64,000 bases of DNA from Macrostomum hystrix. Its lineage: Eukaryota; Platyhelminthes; Macrostomidae. The stretch covers positions 12,990,501-13,054,500 of the forward strand of contig CATNEN010000039.1 of the NCBI GenBank assembly GCA_950097015.1, given 5' to 3'. Position 1 is the stretch's first letter; every line of letters starts with the position of its first letter. The position numbers and the translations under genes were made by a program. Positions 44,764 to 56,842 of the stretch are shown piece after piece. The notes below the pieces were generated by a model. The model did not search any database. It was not told the DNA's origin and saw nothing but the letters and a program-made list of their open reading frames with translations.

Positions 44764-47700
44764 TCTGGCCAAGTGGATCTGGCATTGTTCCTTGATTGGT
44801 TCGATCGGCATTTGTCCATCGTGTAAGTCTGATAATGATTTAACTTCAAGAGAACGCGGTAAATAAAAGTACAACACTGTTCAATAAACTACAGAGTAAA
44901 AGAGCACAGAAAATTCTAAAAGTACGCATAACATAACAAGCGCTAAGCTTTGTAATTCTGCATTGTAACTATGCAGAGAGGTTGTAGCCTAGTGGTTAGG
45001 GCGTCGGACTCACGACTTGAAGGTCGGGTGTTCGATTCCCGACTCCACTAGAACAATTTGTGTCCTTTAGCAAGACACTTAACTCTGCATTGCTTCAGTT
45101 CACCCTGCTGTTAAAAGGGTACCAGCATTAGCTGGGATAATTGAAGGTGGGTGTGGCGTCCCCCCAGTCCATGGACTGAACAGCTGTCGGCTGTATGCAG
45201 CCTTCAGTTGCGCCGCACAATAGCTGCGGCTGTGCTGTCGATCGGCTAGCTGCGGATTGCGGGCAATTGCAAACACTCACACAGGTGTGTACATCTGCGC
45301 TGACTTGCTGATCGTCAGGCAGTGTACACTGTCACTGTGCCTTGGAGGTTGGACCTCCAGGGCATAAACTGCACGACAAGCCCCCAAGCCTTCTCTCCGC
45401 GGCTGCGCCCCAAATAAATGTGGCCTCGCCGCAGAATCGAAAAGGAAAAGTATTTTAAGTTTACATTTTTATAAAAGCATAAAAGTGCAAACCTTATTTA
45501 AGGACCACCTGCGAATTTCTGCCTCATCACGTCGAGCATCCCTTTACTGCTGCTCCCGCCGAGCAGCTGGAAGACTCGCCCGCCTACGCGTGCATCGAAG
45601 GCCATCTGGGCATCTGTAGCTGCGTTGCCAAGGCAACTATGCGCTTAGCCTACTCCGACGGGAAAAGTCACAGTGCAACCGTTGGCCTGCCCAGACACTT
45701 GCGAATGGATGTTAAAGATGAGAGGGTGAGTTTAATCCCTCAAAGCTGTTTAGAGTGCCCGTTTCTTTTCATTAAATCCACGCCCACGAGAGTCAACATC
45801 CAGTGTGTACACTGCCTAACACTGCCTGCCTGATGTTGGATTCAGGTGAATTGATTAGGGGCAGCTTTTAACGAAGGTCTGAGTTCAAATGACAATCCGA
45901 GTATGTTTTCATTTCAAGGGGTCAGTGGCGGGGCAGTTAACGCGTCTGCCTCTCGCACCAAGGTCCCTGGGCTCGATTCTGCGACGAGGCCACATTAAAT
46001 TGGCGCGCAGCCGCCGAGAGAAGGCTTGGGTGCTTGTATTGTAATTTAAGCCCTCGAGGGCCAACCTCCAAGGCACAGTAAGAGTGTACACTGCCTGACA
46101 ATGAGAACGTCAAGGCAGATGTACACACCTGTGTGAGTGTGTCTGTGTACAGTATCTGTGTGCGTGTGTGCTCAGGAGTCAGCGAAATGGGCAGGATTGC
46201 CTCCTCGCTGGCTGCGGGTCTAGTGTCACAAAATGAAGTGTCATTGCCTGTAGCCCTCGTGCAATTATTATTATGATTATTATTTATATATTTTCTCTTT
46301 CAGATCCTACTAAATTTACTCCTATTGATAAACACAGAAGTTTCGACTCTGTGGAACGTCAGGCGTTGTCATTTCGCTGGCTTGATCGATAGTATTGATT
46401 CTACGTCTATTTGGGAGTCGATATCGGCCACTATTGGTGAAGAGCTAAACTATGTTCGATTGTGCCTCAGCGTTCGGCCAAAATCGCAGACAGTTTTTCA
46501 ATATCGGTAAAATTTGAGAACTTTTCGAGAAGGGCTCAGTAATAAGGTGATGAGCAGTATAAAGGACAACGCGTTTTTTCCCTTGGGGAGAGACCACGAT
46601 ATTGGTTCAATAGCATAATAATTAAAAATAATATTAATACAAAATTATTAACTATATTTATAATAACTAATAACTATAACTGGTTTTCAACTTCTATTTC
46701 AAACTAAGTAACTTCAATTTCGCCCGCGTGGAGGGGGGATTCTCGTGTGCAACCGATTAGTAACTTTAATTTCGCCCGCGTGGAGGGGGATGCTCGTGTG
46801 TAACCGATTAGTAACTTCAATTTCGCCCGCGTGGAGGGGGGATTCTCGTGTGCAACCGATTAGTAACTTCAATTTCGCCCGCGTGGAGGGGGGATTCTCG
46901 TGTGCAACCGATTAGTAACTTCAATTTCGCCCGCGTGGAGGGGGATGCTCGTGTGTAACCGATTAGTAACTTCAATTTCGCCCGCGTGGAGGGGGATTCT
47001 CGTGTGCAACCGATTAGTAACTTCAATTTCGCCCGCGTGGAGGAGGATTCTTGTGTGCAACCGATTAGTAACTTCAATTTCACCCTCGTGGAGGGGGATT
47101 CTCGTGTGCAACCGATTAGTAACTTCAATTTCGCCCGCGTGGAGGAGGATTCTTGTGTGCAACCGATTAGTAACTTTAATTTCGCCCGCGTCGAGGGGGA
47201 TTCTCGTGTGTAACCGATTAGTAACTTCAATTTCGTCTCTTCAGCACAGCGATTTGTGTTTGCGTCCGCTCTGTGAAATATGGACTTTGTCCTTGCCTTT
47301 GATCTTCACCGACTCCGCCGCAATGCAATTATAATAATTCTGTCAAGTGTCGAGAGATTTAATGCCCTGTGAATTTATGACCCTATAGCACAGAATCACA
47401 AAAAATTCTGCTAATTGGATGGCGCCGACACTTTCACATCCAGCCGCTGTTGGATCTCGTATCTTATTGGAGCGACAATACGAGCTCTTTTTGTTGTTTG
47501 TCTCCCACTCTGGTGTCTTCCCTGAGACGTCAAAAATGTATATTGAAAGTACAGGCCCACTTCTAATGTCATGGCCTATTCTAATGTTTGAAGCCGGATT
47601 AAACAAATTCATGACGAAATAGAAGTTACTTTTGTGAAATTGATTTACTCTAACTTGGGCAGGCCGGTCTCGCGGGCGAAATTGAAGTTACTTAGTTTGA

Positions 47701-48422
47701 AATAGAAGTTGAAAACCAATAATAGCCGACATGGATGCATTGTGGAATTTTGTGAGTTGAAATGTATGCCCGTGCCTATAGACGTATTTGGGGTTTTGTG
47801 ATTTTGAGCCGATATTTTTAACGGGTAGTTATTTTAGCCACTGTCCTCGATTTTCATATTGATTAGTTAAACATCTTACAGATCAGAAAAAAAGAAAATG
47901 TGGGTATAATTAAATTCCACCAGGCACTGGTTGCTATGCCGTTGTCAGGCGCTGACTAGCTACAACCAGAACCAGCGCAGTCTCGCACTGGCCGAACTCG
48001 AGCTTGTATTCGACTGTGGCAGGCGCTACAAGCACAACTACGCAGCCTGGGACTATGCCAGGCTGGTGCTACTGTCTATGGCCCAACCTGTCCGCGACGA
48101 GCTGCTGCAGCACGCCCTAGCGGCTACTGCGCAATTCCAATTGACTCGCCTCACCGACATTTCTGCTGTTTGTTTTAAAATCTTTCTGCTAGAAAATTGT
48201 CAATCGAATAATTTCATCGGGTCCGAAGCTGATTGGCTGTGTGATTTGCTTGGCTATCATCCAGTGTTTCCTAGTTTGCTTGTGTTGGCCAAGTATCTTC
48301 ACACTAGGCTTAGCAATATCGTTTGTTCAGAGACAAATTCGTCTGTTGACGTGGCCACACTAACTGGTCGAATTGGCGAACTGATTGCTAGCCAGATGCC
48401 GTCGGGTTCTAGTTATTCCTGA
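44764..48422 (+). CDS. PTAR1: PTAR1-like prenyltransferase alpha-repeat protein
   Basis: Visible exons are 44764-44822, 45503-45725, 46304-46506 and 47924-48422, with GT/AG junctions in phases 2, 0 and 2 that keep one frame. Matches to animal PTAR1 by eye: CEFLPHHVEHPF and AYACIEGHLGICSCV (human IGLIPCPEARY, IVLVENKLGVESWCV), ILLNLLLLINTEVSTLWNVR (human TLLLLNPDFTTAWNVR), VFQYRHWLLCR (human WIHRRWVLQQ) and YKHNYAAWDYARLVL (human YPSNYNAWSHRIWVL). These are prenyltransferase alpha-type helical repeats. PTAR1 is known to pair with RabGGTB as geranylgeranyltransferase III, which modifies Ykt6 and FBXL2. The true N-terminus is unsettled: the frame is also open upstream to an ATG at 44692, or a further exon may exist. 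Introns 1 and 2 carry SINEs; intron 3 carries a foldback element with a minisatellite. Confidence 0.8.
44978..45440 (+). mobile_element. Compound SINE-A / SINE-B insertion in PTAR1 intron 1
   Basis: SINE-A (44978 to about 45262, +) has perfect Pol III boxes: A box tagcctagtggttag and B box gttcgattcc. It is followed by gtgtcctttagcaagacact and a body ending near cgatcggctag. It is joined directly to the 5' half of SINE-B in reverse orientation (about 45268-45440), which ends at the reverse-complemented B box (gcagaatcgaa). Confidence 0.88.
45915..46290 (+). mobile_element. SINE-B, near full length, in PTAR1 intron 2
   Basis: Same order as the 26.3 kb copy: head ggcggggcagttaacgcg, B box gggctcgattc, body gcgcagccgccgagagaagg and ggcagatgtacacacctgtg, and an ATT-rich tail. 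The tail ends about 15 bp before the polypyrimidine tract of the exon at 46304. Confidence 0.9.
46681..47718. mobile_element. Foldback element with perfect 48-bp inverted ends
   Basis: Left end 46681-46728 and right end 47671-47718 are exact reverse complements (outer tggttttcaacttctattt, inner taacttcaatttcgcccgcg). The interior has a 51-bp minisatellite and about 430 bp of unique DNA without a transposase. No clear target duplication. It lies in PTAR1 intron 3. A non-autonomous DNA element is the best reading. Confidence 0.85.
46705..47240. repeat. 51-bp minisatellite inside the foldback element
   Basis: About ten copies. Each contains taacttcaatttcgcccgcg (identical to the inner part of the 48-bp terminus), then tggagggggattctcg and tgtgcaaccgattag. 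Confidence 0.95.
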
Positions 48423-48629
48423 CCTAAAAACTGTGTCTAGATATAAAACAAAACAATTTTTGATAAGTTCATGCATTTTGTTAACTTTTTAAATGGAAGA
48501 AGTAAATATAATCATGAGTCTTAAGTCTGTTATTTGTTTGTGATTTTTATTTCAAAATTCATGATACTTACACTTTGTGCGTTTTTACTCTTACTTTCGT
48601 AATCCAACTCGATGGGAAAACAGGACGAT

Positions 48630-51180
48630 GCTATACTGCTAATAACAGGACAGAAATCCAATTCTATTCTGCTGATAACAGGACAGAAATCCAATTCTAT
48701 TCTGCTGATAACAGGACAGAAATCCAATTCTATTCTGCTGATAACAGGACAGAAATCCAATTCTATTCTGCTGATAACAGGACAGAAATCCAATTCTATT
48801 CTGCTGATAACAGGACAGAAATCCCATGCTACTGCTGATAACAGGACAGAAATCCCATGCTATACTGCTGATAACAGGACAGAAATCCAATTCTATTCTG
48901 CTGATAACAGGACAGAAATCCAATTCTATTCTGCTGATAACAGGACAGAAATCCAATTCTATTCTGCTGATAACAGGATAGAAATCCCATGCTATACTGC
49001 TGATAACAGGACAGAAATCCCATGCTATACTGCTGATAACAGGACAGAAATCCCATGCTATACTGCTGATAACAGGACAGAAATCCCATGCTATACTGCT
49101 GATAACAGGACAGAAATCCCATGCTACTGCTGATAACAAGATAACAGGACAAATCCCATGCTACTGCTGATAACAGGACAGAAATCCCATGCTACTGCTG
49201 ATAACAGGACAGAAATCCCATGCTACTGCTGATAACAAGATAACCGGACAAATCCCATGCTACTGCTGATAACAAGATAACAGGACAAATCCCATGCTAC
49301 TGCTGATAACAGGACAGAAATCCCATGCTACTGCTGATAACAGGACAGAAATCCCATGCTACTGCTGATAACAAGATAACAGGACAAATCCCATGCTACT
49401 GCTGATAACAAGATAACAGGACAAATCCCATGCTACTGCTGATAACAAGATAACAGGACAAATCCCATGCTACTGCTGATAACAGGACAAATCCCATGCT
49501 ACTGCTGATAACAGGACAAATCCCATGCTACTGCTGATAACAGGAAAGAAATCCCATGCTACTGCTGATAACAGGACAGAAATCCCATGCTACTGCTGAT
49601 AACAGGAAAGAAATCCCATGCTACTGCTGATAACAGGAAAGAAATCCCAAGCTACTGCTGATAACAGGAAAGAAATCCCATGCTACTGCTGATAACAGGA
49701 CAGAAATCCCATGCTACTGCTGATAACAGGACAGAAATCCCGTGCTACTGCTGAAAACAGGACAGAAATCCCAAGCCACTGCTGATAACAGGACAGAAAT
49801 CCCATGCTACTGCTGAAAACAGGACAGAAATCCCAAGCCACTGCTGATAACAGGACAGAAATCCCATGCTACTGCTGAAAACAGGACAGAAATCCCATGC
49901 TACTGCTGATAACAGGACAGAAATCCCGTGCTACTGCTGAAAACAGGACAGAAATCCCAAGCCACTGCTGATAACAGGACAGAAATCCCATGCTACTGCT
50001 GAAAACAGGACAGAAATCCCAAGCTACTGCTGATAACAGGACAGAAATCCCATGCTACTGCTGATAACAGGACAGAAATCCCATGCTACTGCTGAAAACA
50101 GGACAGAAATCCCAAGCCACTGCTGATAACAGGACAGAAATCCCATGCTACTGCTGATAACAGGACAGAAATCCCATGCTACTGCTGATAACAGGACAGA
50201 AATCCCATGCTACTGCTGATAACAGGACAGAAATCCCATGCTACTGCTGATAACAGGAAAGAAATCCCATGCTACTGCTGATAACAGGACAGAAATCCCA
50301 TGCTACTGCTGATAACAGGACAGAAATCCCATGCTACTGCTGATAACAGGAAAGAAATCCCAAGCTACTGCTGATAACAGGAAAGAAATCCCATGCTACT
50401 GCTGATAACAGGACAGAAATCCCATGCTACTGCTGATAACAGGACAGAAATCCCGTGCTACTGCTGAAAACAGGACAGAAATCCCAAGCCACTGCTGATA
50501 ACAGGACAGAAATCCCATGCTACTGCTGATAACAGGACAAATCCCATGCTACTGCTGATAACAGGACAGAAATCCCATGCTACTGCTGATAACAGGAAAG
50601 AAATCCCATGCTACTGCTGATAACAGGAAAGAAATCCCAAGCTACTGCTGATAACAGGAAAGAAATCCCATGCTACTGCTGATAACAGGACAGAAATCCC
50701 ATGCTACTGCTGATAACAGGACAGAAATCCCGTGCTACTGCTGAAAACAGGACAGAAATCCCAAGCCACTGCTGATAACAGGACAGAAATCCCATGCTAC
50801 TGCTGATAACAGGACAGAAATCCCAAGCTACTGCTGATAACAGGACAGAAATCCCAAGCTACTGCTGATAACAGGACAGAAATCCCGTGCTACTGCTGAT
50901 AACAGGACAGAAATCCCATGCTACTGCTGATAACAGGACAGAAATCCCATGCTACTGCTGAAAACAGGACAGAAATCCCAAGCCACTGCTGAAAACAGGA
51001 CAGAAATCCCAAGCCACTGCTGAAAACAGGACAGAAATCCCAAGCCACTGCTGAAAACAGGACAGAAATCCCATGCTACTGCTGAAAACAGGAAAGAAAT
51101 CCCAAGCCACTGCTGATAACAGGACAGAAATCCCAAGCCACTGCTGAAAACAGGACAGAAATCCCGTGCTACTGCTGATA
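48630..51180. repeat. 31/33-bp minisatellite, 2.55 kb, downstream of PTAR1
   Basis: About 80 copies containing acaggacagaaatccc. Units on the left are 33 bp with aattctattctgctgata; those on the right are 31 bp with atgctactgctgata or aagccactgctgaaa. The left copies give open frames on both strands because 33 is divisible by three; the frames break where units become 31 bp. Confidence 0.97.
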
Positions 51181-52474
51181 ACTGGCAATGCTAATGCAGA
51201 TTTTCTCTCCTTAATAGCCCACATCAATGGATTAGATTTCACTTGATTTGCTGCATGGATTAACACTAGTAAATTAGTTTTTGCTTTATGCCAGGAAGTT
51301 CTGTCTAAAGTTGCGACAAATTCGTGTGCAGTTGTTTTAGTTGACTGTAGGCAGACTGGCTATCTAGCCTTAACAAATTGAGAGCCGTCTGTAATATCAA
51401 TATGGTTACACTAACATTCTAGCATTTACTTTAATAAGTTGTCATGTTTGCCTTGGGCCCTAGAGACAACGGCTTAGCTTTCGCACTAGTTGATGAAGCA
51501 CTGTACACAATATTTTTAGTTTACCAAAAGTGATTGCTGACTGCAAACATTGTACTACAACTGCATGCCGTATTTGAATAGCTCATGGGATAAAATTTCA
51601 CTTTTTATTCAGTGTCAGATTTGACGTTTCGGAGTAACTACTGAAGCATCTAGCATTAGTGACAAGGAAGTTAAAATTCTTACTTGGAAGACCCGATTAG
51701 TTTAATTTTTTTAAATTGAGATTATAGCTAAATATATTTCTATTTATTAAAGTTATAAATATCTACTACTTTATTATTATATAGAGCTTAATCCTAAAGA
51801 GCTTACGATTTATAAAAATCCTATAAGAAAATGCAATGACTAAATTAACTGAATTCGTCTATTGTGATCAACGCGGCACAGCCATTTATAGGAGGTTTTT
51901 ATATTTATTTGTTTAGTTTACACATTAGAAGCCATGTAAATAAGGAAAAACTGTGAATAATTAGTCCTTGGAAAATATTTTGCAATTCAGTGGTATTTTT
52001 TCACCTGTCTATGGCCGAATCGTATTCACGAAATGTTTTTTTCCATTAAGAAGACATTGCAAATCAATAGAACTATATAATTATAATCCTTCAGTATATA
52101 TGCTGATGTTGTTAAATTGTTACTGATCTAGATTGTATCGATATTGAAGAATTGATGAATTGTAAGGCTCGTTGAAATCAGAATAAAAAAATAAAAACTA
52201 AACAAAGTATAAAACAAATGTCTTCTATTACACAACAGTCTTAACAACAAAGCCAAAAAGTATTAACAAGATACGTACTAGGCTAGTTAGTACAGTCTCA
52301 ACTAAAAAAAAGAATTAAACTTGCCTAATTGGAATAAATATTGATTAGTCAGAGTGCAATACAGTGTTGCATTGATGCAATTCAATTGGTAACTGTTATT
52401 TAGAGCATTACTTGAATGCCGACGATTAGTGAAGGCGATATGTATAGAAATATTGTTTTCTTAATTCAAGAAGA
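51181..52474. other. AT-rich intergenic region between convergent genes
   Basis: Space between the 3' ends of PTAR1 (+) and the helical-protein gene (-). No exon or repeat array recognised. Confidence 0.5.
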
Positions 52475-55400
52475 TCAGCGAGCTTCGCCTAGTTGAGCAA
52501 TGGCCGCTCTCGTTTGACTGCGCAGCTCAGCCAGGCGCTGTTCGGCCCGATCGGCTTCCAGACGGACGGCTTCGGTGGCGAGCCTTAGCGAGGCCAAACT
52601 GGCGTGGCCCACTTGCTGCATCTGGTTGCTAAGGTGCTGGACTAGGTGGGAATGAATAACGCGAATAAAGCAAGTTAGAACATAGAAGTTCTGAGAGACA
52701 GTCTAGTTTGTACAGAAAGGAAACACATATTGAAAGAGCCAGACAAGAGAAGGGAGAGTGAGACAGTGAGAAGGGAGAGTGAGACAGTGAGAAGGGAGAG
52801 TGAGACAGTGAGAGGGGAGAGTGAGACAGTGAGAGGGGAAAGTGAGACACTGAGAGGGGAGAGTGAGACAGTGAGAGGGGAGAGTGAGACAGTGAGGGGG
52901 GAAAGTGAGACACTGAGAGGGGAGAGTGAGACAGTGAGAGGGGAGAGTGAGACAGTGAGAGGGGAGAGTGAGACAGTGAGAAGGGAGAGTGAGACAGTGA
53001 GAAGGGAGAGTGAGACAGTGAGAAGGGAGAGTGAGACAGTGAGAGGGGAGAGTGAGACAGTGAGAGGGGAGAGTGAGACAGTGAGAGGGGAGAGTGAGAC
53101 AATGAGAGGGGAGAGTGAGACAGTGAGAGGGGAGAGTGAGACAGTGAGAGGGGAGAGTGAGACAGTGAGAGGGGAGAGTGAGACAATGAGAGGGGAGAGT
53201 GAGACAGTGAGAGGGGAGAGTGAGAGTGAGAGGGGAGAGTGAGACAGTGAGAGGGGAGAGTGAGACAGTGAGAGGGGAGAGTGAGACAATGAGAGGGGAG
53301 AGTGAGACAGTGAGAGGGGAGAGTGAGACAGTGAGAGGGGAGAGTGAGACAGTGAGAGGGGAGAGTGAGACAGTGAGAGGGGAGAGTGAGACAGTGAGAG
53401 GGGAGAGTGAGACAGTGAGAGGGGAGAGTGAGACAGTGAGAGGGGAGAGTGAGACAGTGAGAGGGGAGAGTGAGACAGTGAGAAGGGAGAGTGAGACAGT
53501 GAGAAGGGAGAGTGAGACAATGAGAAGGGAGAGTGAGACAGTGAGAAGGGAGAGTGAGACAATGAGAAGGGAGAGTGAGACAGTGAGAAGGGAGAGTGAG
53601 ACAATGAGAAGGGAGAGTGAGACAGTGAGAAGGGAGAGTGAGACAATGAGAAGGGAGAGTGAGACAGTGAGAAGGGATCGAAATTTTTCGATTGACTGCT
53701 TAATTCGAGTACAGGACAGCATACTGCAGTCTCTCAACGAATTGACACGCATCGGCGCTGATGGAGATGACAATTAAGAGGGCTTTTAAAAATGCTTTAT
53801 TTGCATTTTCTCGTATCGGGAAACGACTGGGACGGCTGAACTACTCAGTGGACATTACTAGTTTCATATCCACAATTTAGAATTATCCCCCTTAGGACTC
53901 CATGGATGTATGAGTGGAGAAATACGGTAATATAGAAATATGAAATTGTACTTACTGTTCGATTTATAGATACATTTAGAGTTTGCAAAATGCAGGGTCA
54001 AAAAACTTACTTGACTTGTTGACATGCTGCAGTATATCCTCCATCACTTTAATTTGGTCGCCCGTTTTGGCTGCATCCGACAGAAATTGATTAAGATTGG
54101 CTTCGCATGTCTCAAGTTGACACGAGATGCTGGCTTGTCGGCTGGAGTGGCGATATGTGCAGCTAGATATTGAGGCAATTTTAGATTCGCATATCAACAA
54201 ATGTCATTTGAATTATGATTCAAATTCAGTTATTCTGAATAGAATAAACATAGACGGGATAACCATGGATTGTGTTGAATTGGACATGATAATCCTATCC
54301 TAATTATCCTGGATTATTCTGGATAGGATTATCGTGGATAGGATTATCCTAGATTATCCTGGATAGGATTATCCTGGATAGGATTATCCTAGATTATCCT
54401 GGATAGGATTATCCTAGATTATCCTGGATTGGATTATCCTGGATAGGATCATCCAACCAGAGACCGGAAGCGGGGATTGCCGAGCCGCGCTGCCAGGTGC
54501 TCGTTGCCAACGCCACGATGACGATCTTAAGCAGCAGATCCTGTTCGGTGGCTTCTCGAATATTTTCCAGCGTCATAACCTTCGCTTGGACGACGACGTT
54601 AAGCAGCTTTTTGTCTCTGGTTTTTGCTATTGGCTTGGCATTCGAGCGGGTGGTTGGCCAGGACCAGGAACGATCGGACCCCCATGACAGACTTGGTGTG
54701 CCCGAAGGCCTGCAGCTCGGCGATTCTAAACTTTTCTAAACTTATCGCTGTACTTTAAACTTTTGGACAGCGTTATTGCCATGAACTTTGCCTTCAAGAT
54801 GCCCCGGCGGCAGTTGCTGGCGTTTAAGTTAAGGCCGTGGATGATGACGTCGTCGTGAATCCACTTGACGCCCTCCAGCACCGTCTGCAACACGCGCTGC
54901 AGGAGGTCAAAAATACGAAGCACTTGCGGCTGTCTTTGCTGATCTCGATTTAATAGAACGCTTAGAAGAAGCACGAAAATGGACGACCACGCCATGTTGC
55001 CGTTGCCTCTCTTATGGCTGCCTTGTTGATATCACGTGAGTAGGCTGAGCTGTGGCGGTGTGAGTAGGCTGAGCTGTGGCGGTGTGAGTAGGCTGAGCTG
55101 TGGCGGTGTGAGTAGGCTGAGCTGTGGCGGTGTGAGTAGGCTGAGCTGTGGCGGTGTGAGTAGGCTGAGCTGTGGCGGTGTGAGTAGGCTGAGCTGTGGC
55201 GGTGTGAGTAGGCTGAGCTGTGGCGGTGTGAGTAGGCTGAGCTGTGGCGGTGTGTGTAGGCTGAGCTGTGGCGGTGTGAGTAGGCTGAGCTGTGGCGGTG
55301 TGAGTAGGCTGAGCTGTGGCGGTGTGAGTAGGCTGAGCTGTGGTGTGTGAGTAGGCTGAGCTGTGGCGGTGTGAGTAGGCTGAGCTGCGGAGGTGTGAGT

Positions 55401-56842
55401 AGGCTGAGCTGTGGCGCTATTATAGTTCAGTCGTTTACTAGTGAGAAAAACATCAGGCCTCTATGGGCCGTGTGTATTTCGATCTTTACGTTGGCACACA
55501 TGATCACTACACTTAATATGATTACCCTTGATAGGATAATTAATTGTATGAGTTTCAAGGAGGAAAAATGGGCTTAAAACCTACCTTGACATTTCCACAA
55601 GATGTGCTTGATGTACTTTAGATACTTCAACATTGTTTGCATGGTCTTTCATAGTTGTGGCCAAAATCCTTGCAGAATGCGACTGCAGCTTTCTTGCTTT
55701 CACAGAAGACAATTGTTGCTGCTTTAGCTGAAGCTCTAAGCATAGCAGGTCTGCCTCTAGTTGTAGCTTGATGTCTCGAGCTGGTATATGTTTAAAGAAA
55801 GTTAATTTAATTTTGAAGTGTTTTTAATACTTGTTATCTAATCCTTAAAATCATACTATTCAGACTTGAACTTTTTTAAATAAAACCCATGTTAATATAT
55901 TTTTAATAAAAAAGTATATTAAACTTACCTGAATTTAGGTACTCCTGCAAAGAAAGGTTTGTGTGAAAAAATATTTATATTATTGAATTAAATTGAAACA
56001 AATATCAGAATATTTTTTTCTTGTTTTACATAAATTTGATAATTGCACTAAACAACATTACAATTTTACTTATAAGAAATTGAGTGTTGCCTAGCTACAT
56101 GCTAATTGTCAATGTTGGCTATATATTGTCACACAAAAATGGGTTCTGCTCTCATTTACAACACTGCATCTGAAAGTTTAACATATACATTATATTTACC
56201 TTGACAGAATCTTATAAAACTTTATACTAATAACCTTAGTCAGGCCAATCCATTGAAATAGTTTAGATTATGCTATTTTTTTAAAACAATTTTAAAGCTA
56301 ACAACTGATACGCTTGTATTACTTATTACATTATAAAATAATTAAACAAATTTAATAAAAAAATACACATCTTCTGAGAAAAAGGCAATTAAATTTTTAA
56401 CTCACTTTTAGAACAAGACTTTTAAACCTAAAAACCTTATGGCATTAAACATTTTAACACACCGTTTTGCTATAGCATATCCAAAGACAAAAGACACAAT
56501 AAGTATTTCAACAGATTAAAATGGCCCCATTAATAAAGCTAATAAGGGAGTGAAACATACTGATCTAATCCAGTTGTCGCTGTGCATATATCAAACGAAA
56601 ACTAGATTGTAGATTAATAAAATAAAACTGTGACGACAGTAAACACCAAAGTTACCAACAAGAAACAAGCATTAACTTACAATACTTTCTAGCTCCTCCA
56701 GAGAAATTTGACGATTAGGCGCATTTGGAACTCCGACGCCTTGATTCGTTCTGCTGACTTCTAAGCATCTTATTTTTACTAGTGCATTCACTTGTTCCAG
56801 TATTTCGTTAAAGTAGGATTGTATTTCTTCTTCCTTTGACAT
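52475..56842 (-). CDS. Helical/coiled-coil protein, 230 aa, five exons
   Basis: Exons in coding order are 56681-56842, 55929-55944 (16-nt microexon), 55585-55780, 54011-54162 and 52475-52641. They sum to 693 nt, with GT/AG borders and matching phases throughout. The protein starts MSKEEEIQSYFNEILEQVNA and ends AAIAQLGEAR. It is almost entirely helical and Gln/Leu/Glu-rich, with heptad-like stretches (LEADLLCLELQLKQQQLSS; LRLATEAVRLEADRAEQRLA). No signal peptide or membrane segment. I do not recognise the family with confidence. Its size and all-helical architecture resemble small augmin or kinetochore subunits such as HAUS2 (about 235 aa), but that is only a guess. Intron 3 contains a Ty3/gypsy fossil and a 24-bp array; intron 4 is mostly a 21-bp array. 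Confidence 0.75.
52738..53676. repeat. 21-bp minisatellite in helical-gene intron 4
   Basis: About 45 copies containing agacagtgagaggggag. On the coding (minus) strand the array is continuous pyrimidine-rich CTCTCCCCTCTCACTGTCT. Frames of 185-356 codons on both strands come from the seven-codon unit. Confidence 0.96.
54290..54455. repeat. Short irregular repeat, ggattatcctggata type
   Basis: About ten overlapping copies of ggataggattatcct and agattatcctggat. Each is near-palindromic (ggata/tatcc). It ends where the retroelement fossil begins. Confidence 0.85.
54470..54995 (-). pseudogene. Ty3/gypsy-type pol fossil (RT plus integrase linker)
   Basis: On the minus strand, VLQTVLEGVKWIHDDVIIHG followed by LNLNASNCR and KAKFMAITLS matches the reverse-transcriptase core of Ty3/gypsy elements, with an internal deletion between the D-D block and LNLN. 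After a frameshift VRSFLVLANH follows. A further frame change and deletion leads to VMTLENIREATEQDLL and TSTWQRG, which resembles the segment between RNase H and integrase. Two or more frameshifts and missing blocks make it non-functional. It sits in intron 3 of the helical-protein gene, same strand. Confidence 0.7.
55035..55425. repeat. 24-bp minisatellite in helical-gene intron 3
   Basis: About 16 copies containing gtaggctgagctgtggcg plus gtgtga. It begins 40 bp after the end of the pol fossil. The plus strand (antisense to the gene) reads GTGTGAGTAGG in every unit. Confidence 0.95.
55426..55584. other. Intron tail, nothing seen
   Basis: Short unique stretch between the array and exon 3 of the helical-protein gene. 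Confidence 0.5.

Noticed and set aside
44978-45060. Functional tRNA gene
   Set aside because: A and B boxes are good, but the cloverleaf cannot be closed cleanly. The segment continues into a SINE body seen elsewhere, so it is a SINE head.
48630-51180. CRISPR-like regular repeats (also 21771-23460 and 27296-28307)
   Set aside because: Units are directly tandem with no unique spacers, and the genome is eukaryotic.
54497-54739. Plus-strand 80-codon frame
   Set aside because: It is antisense to the Ty3/gypsy fossil, which explains the region better.
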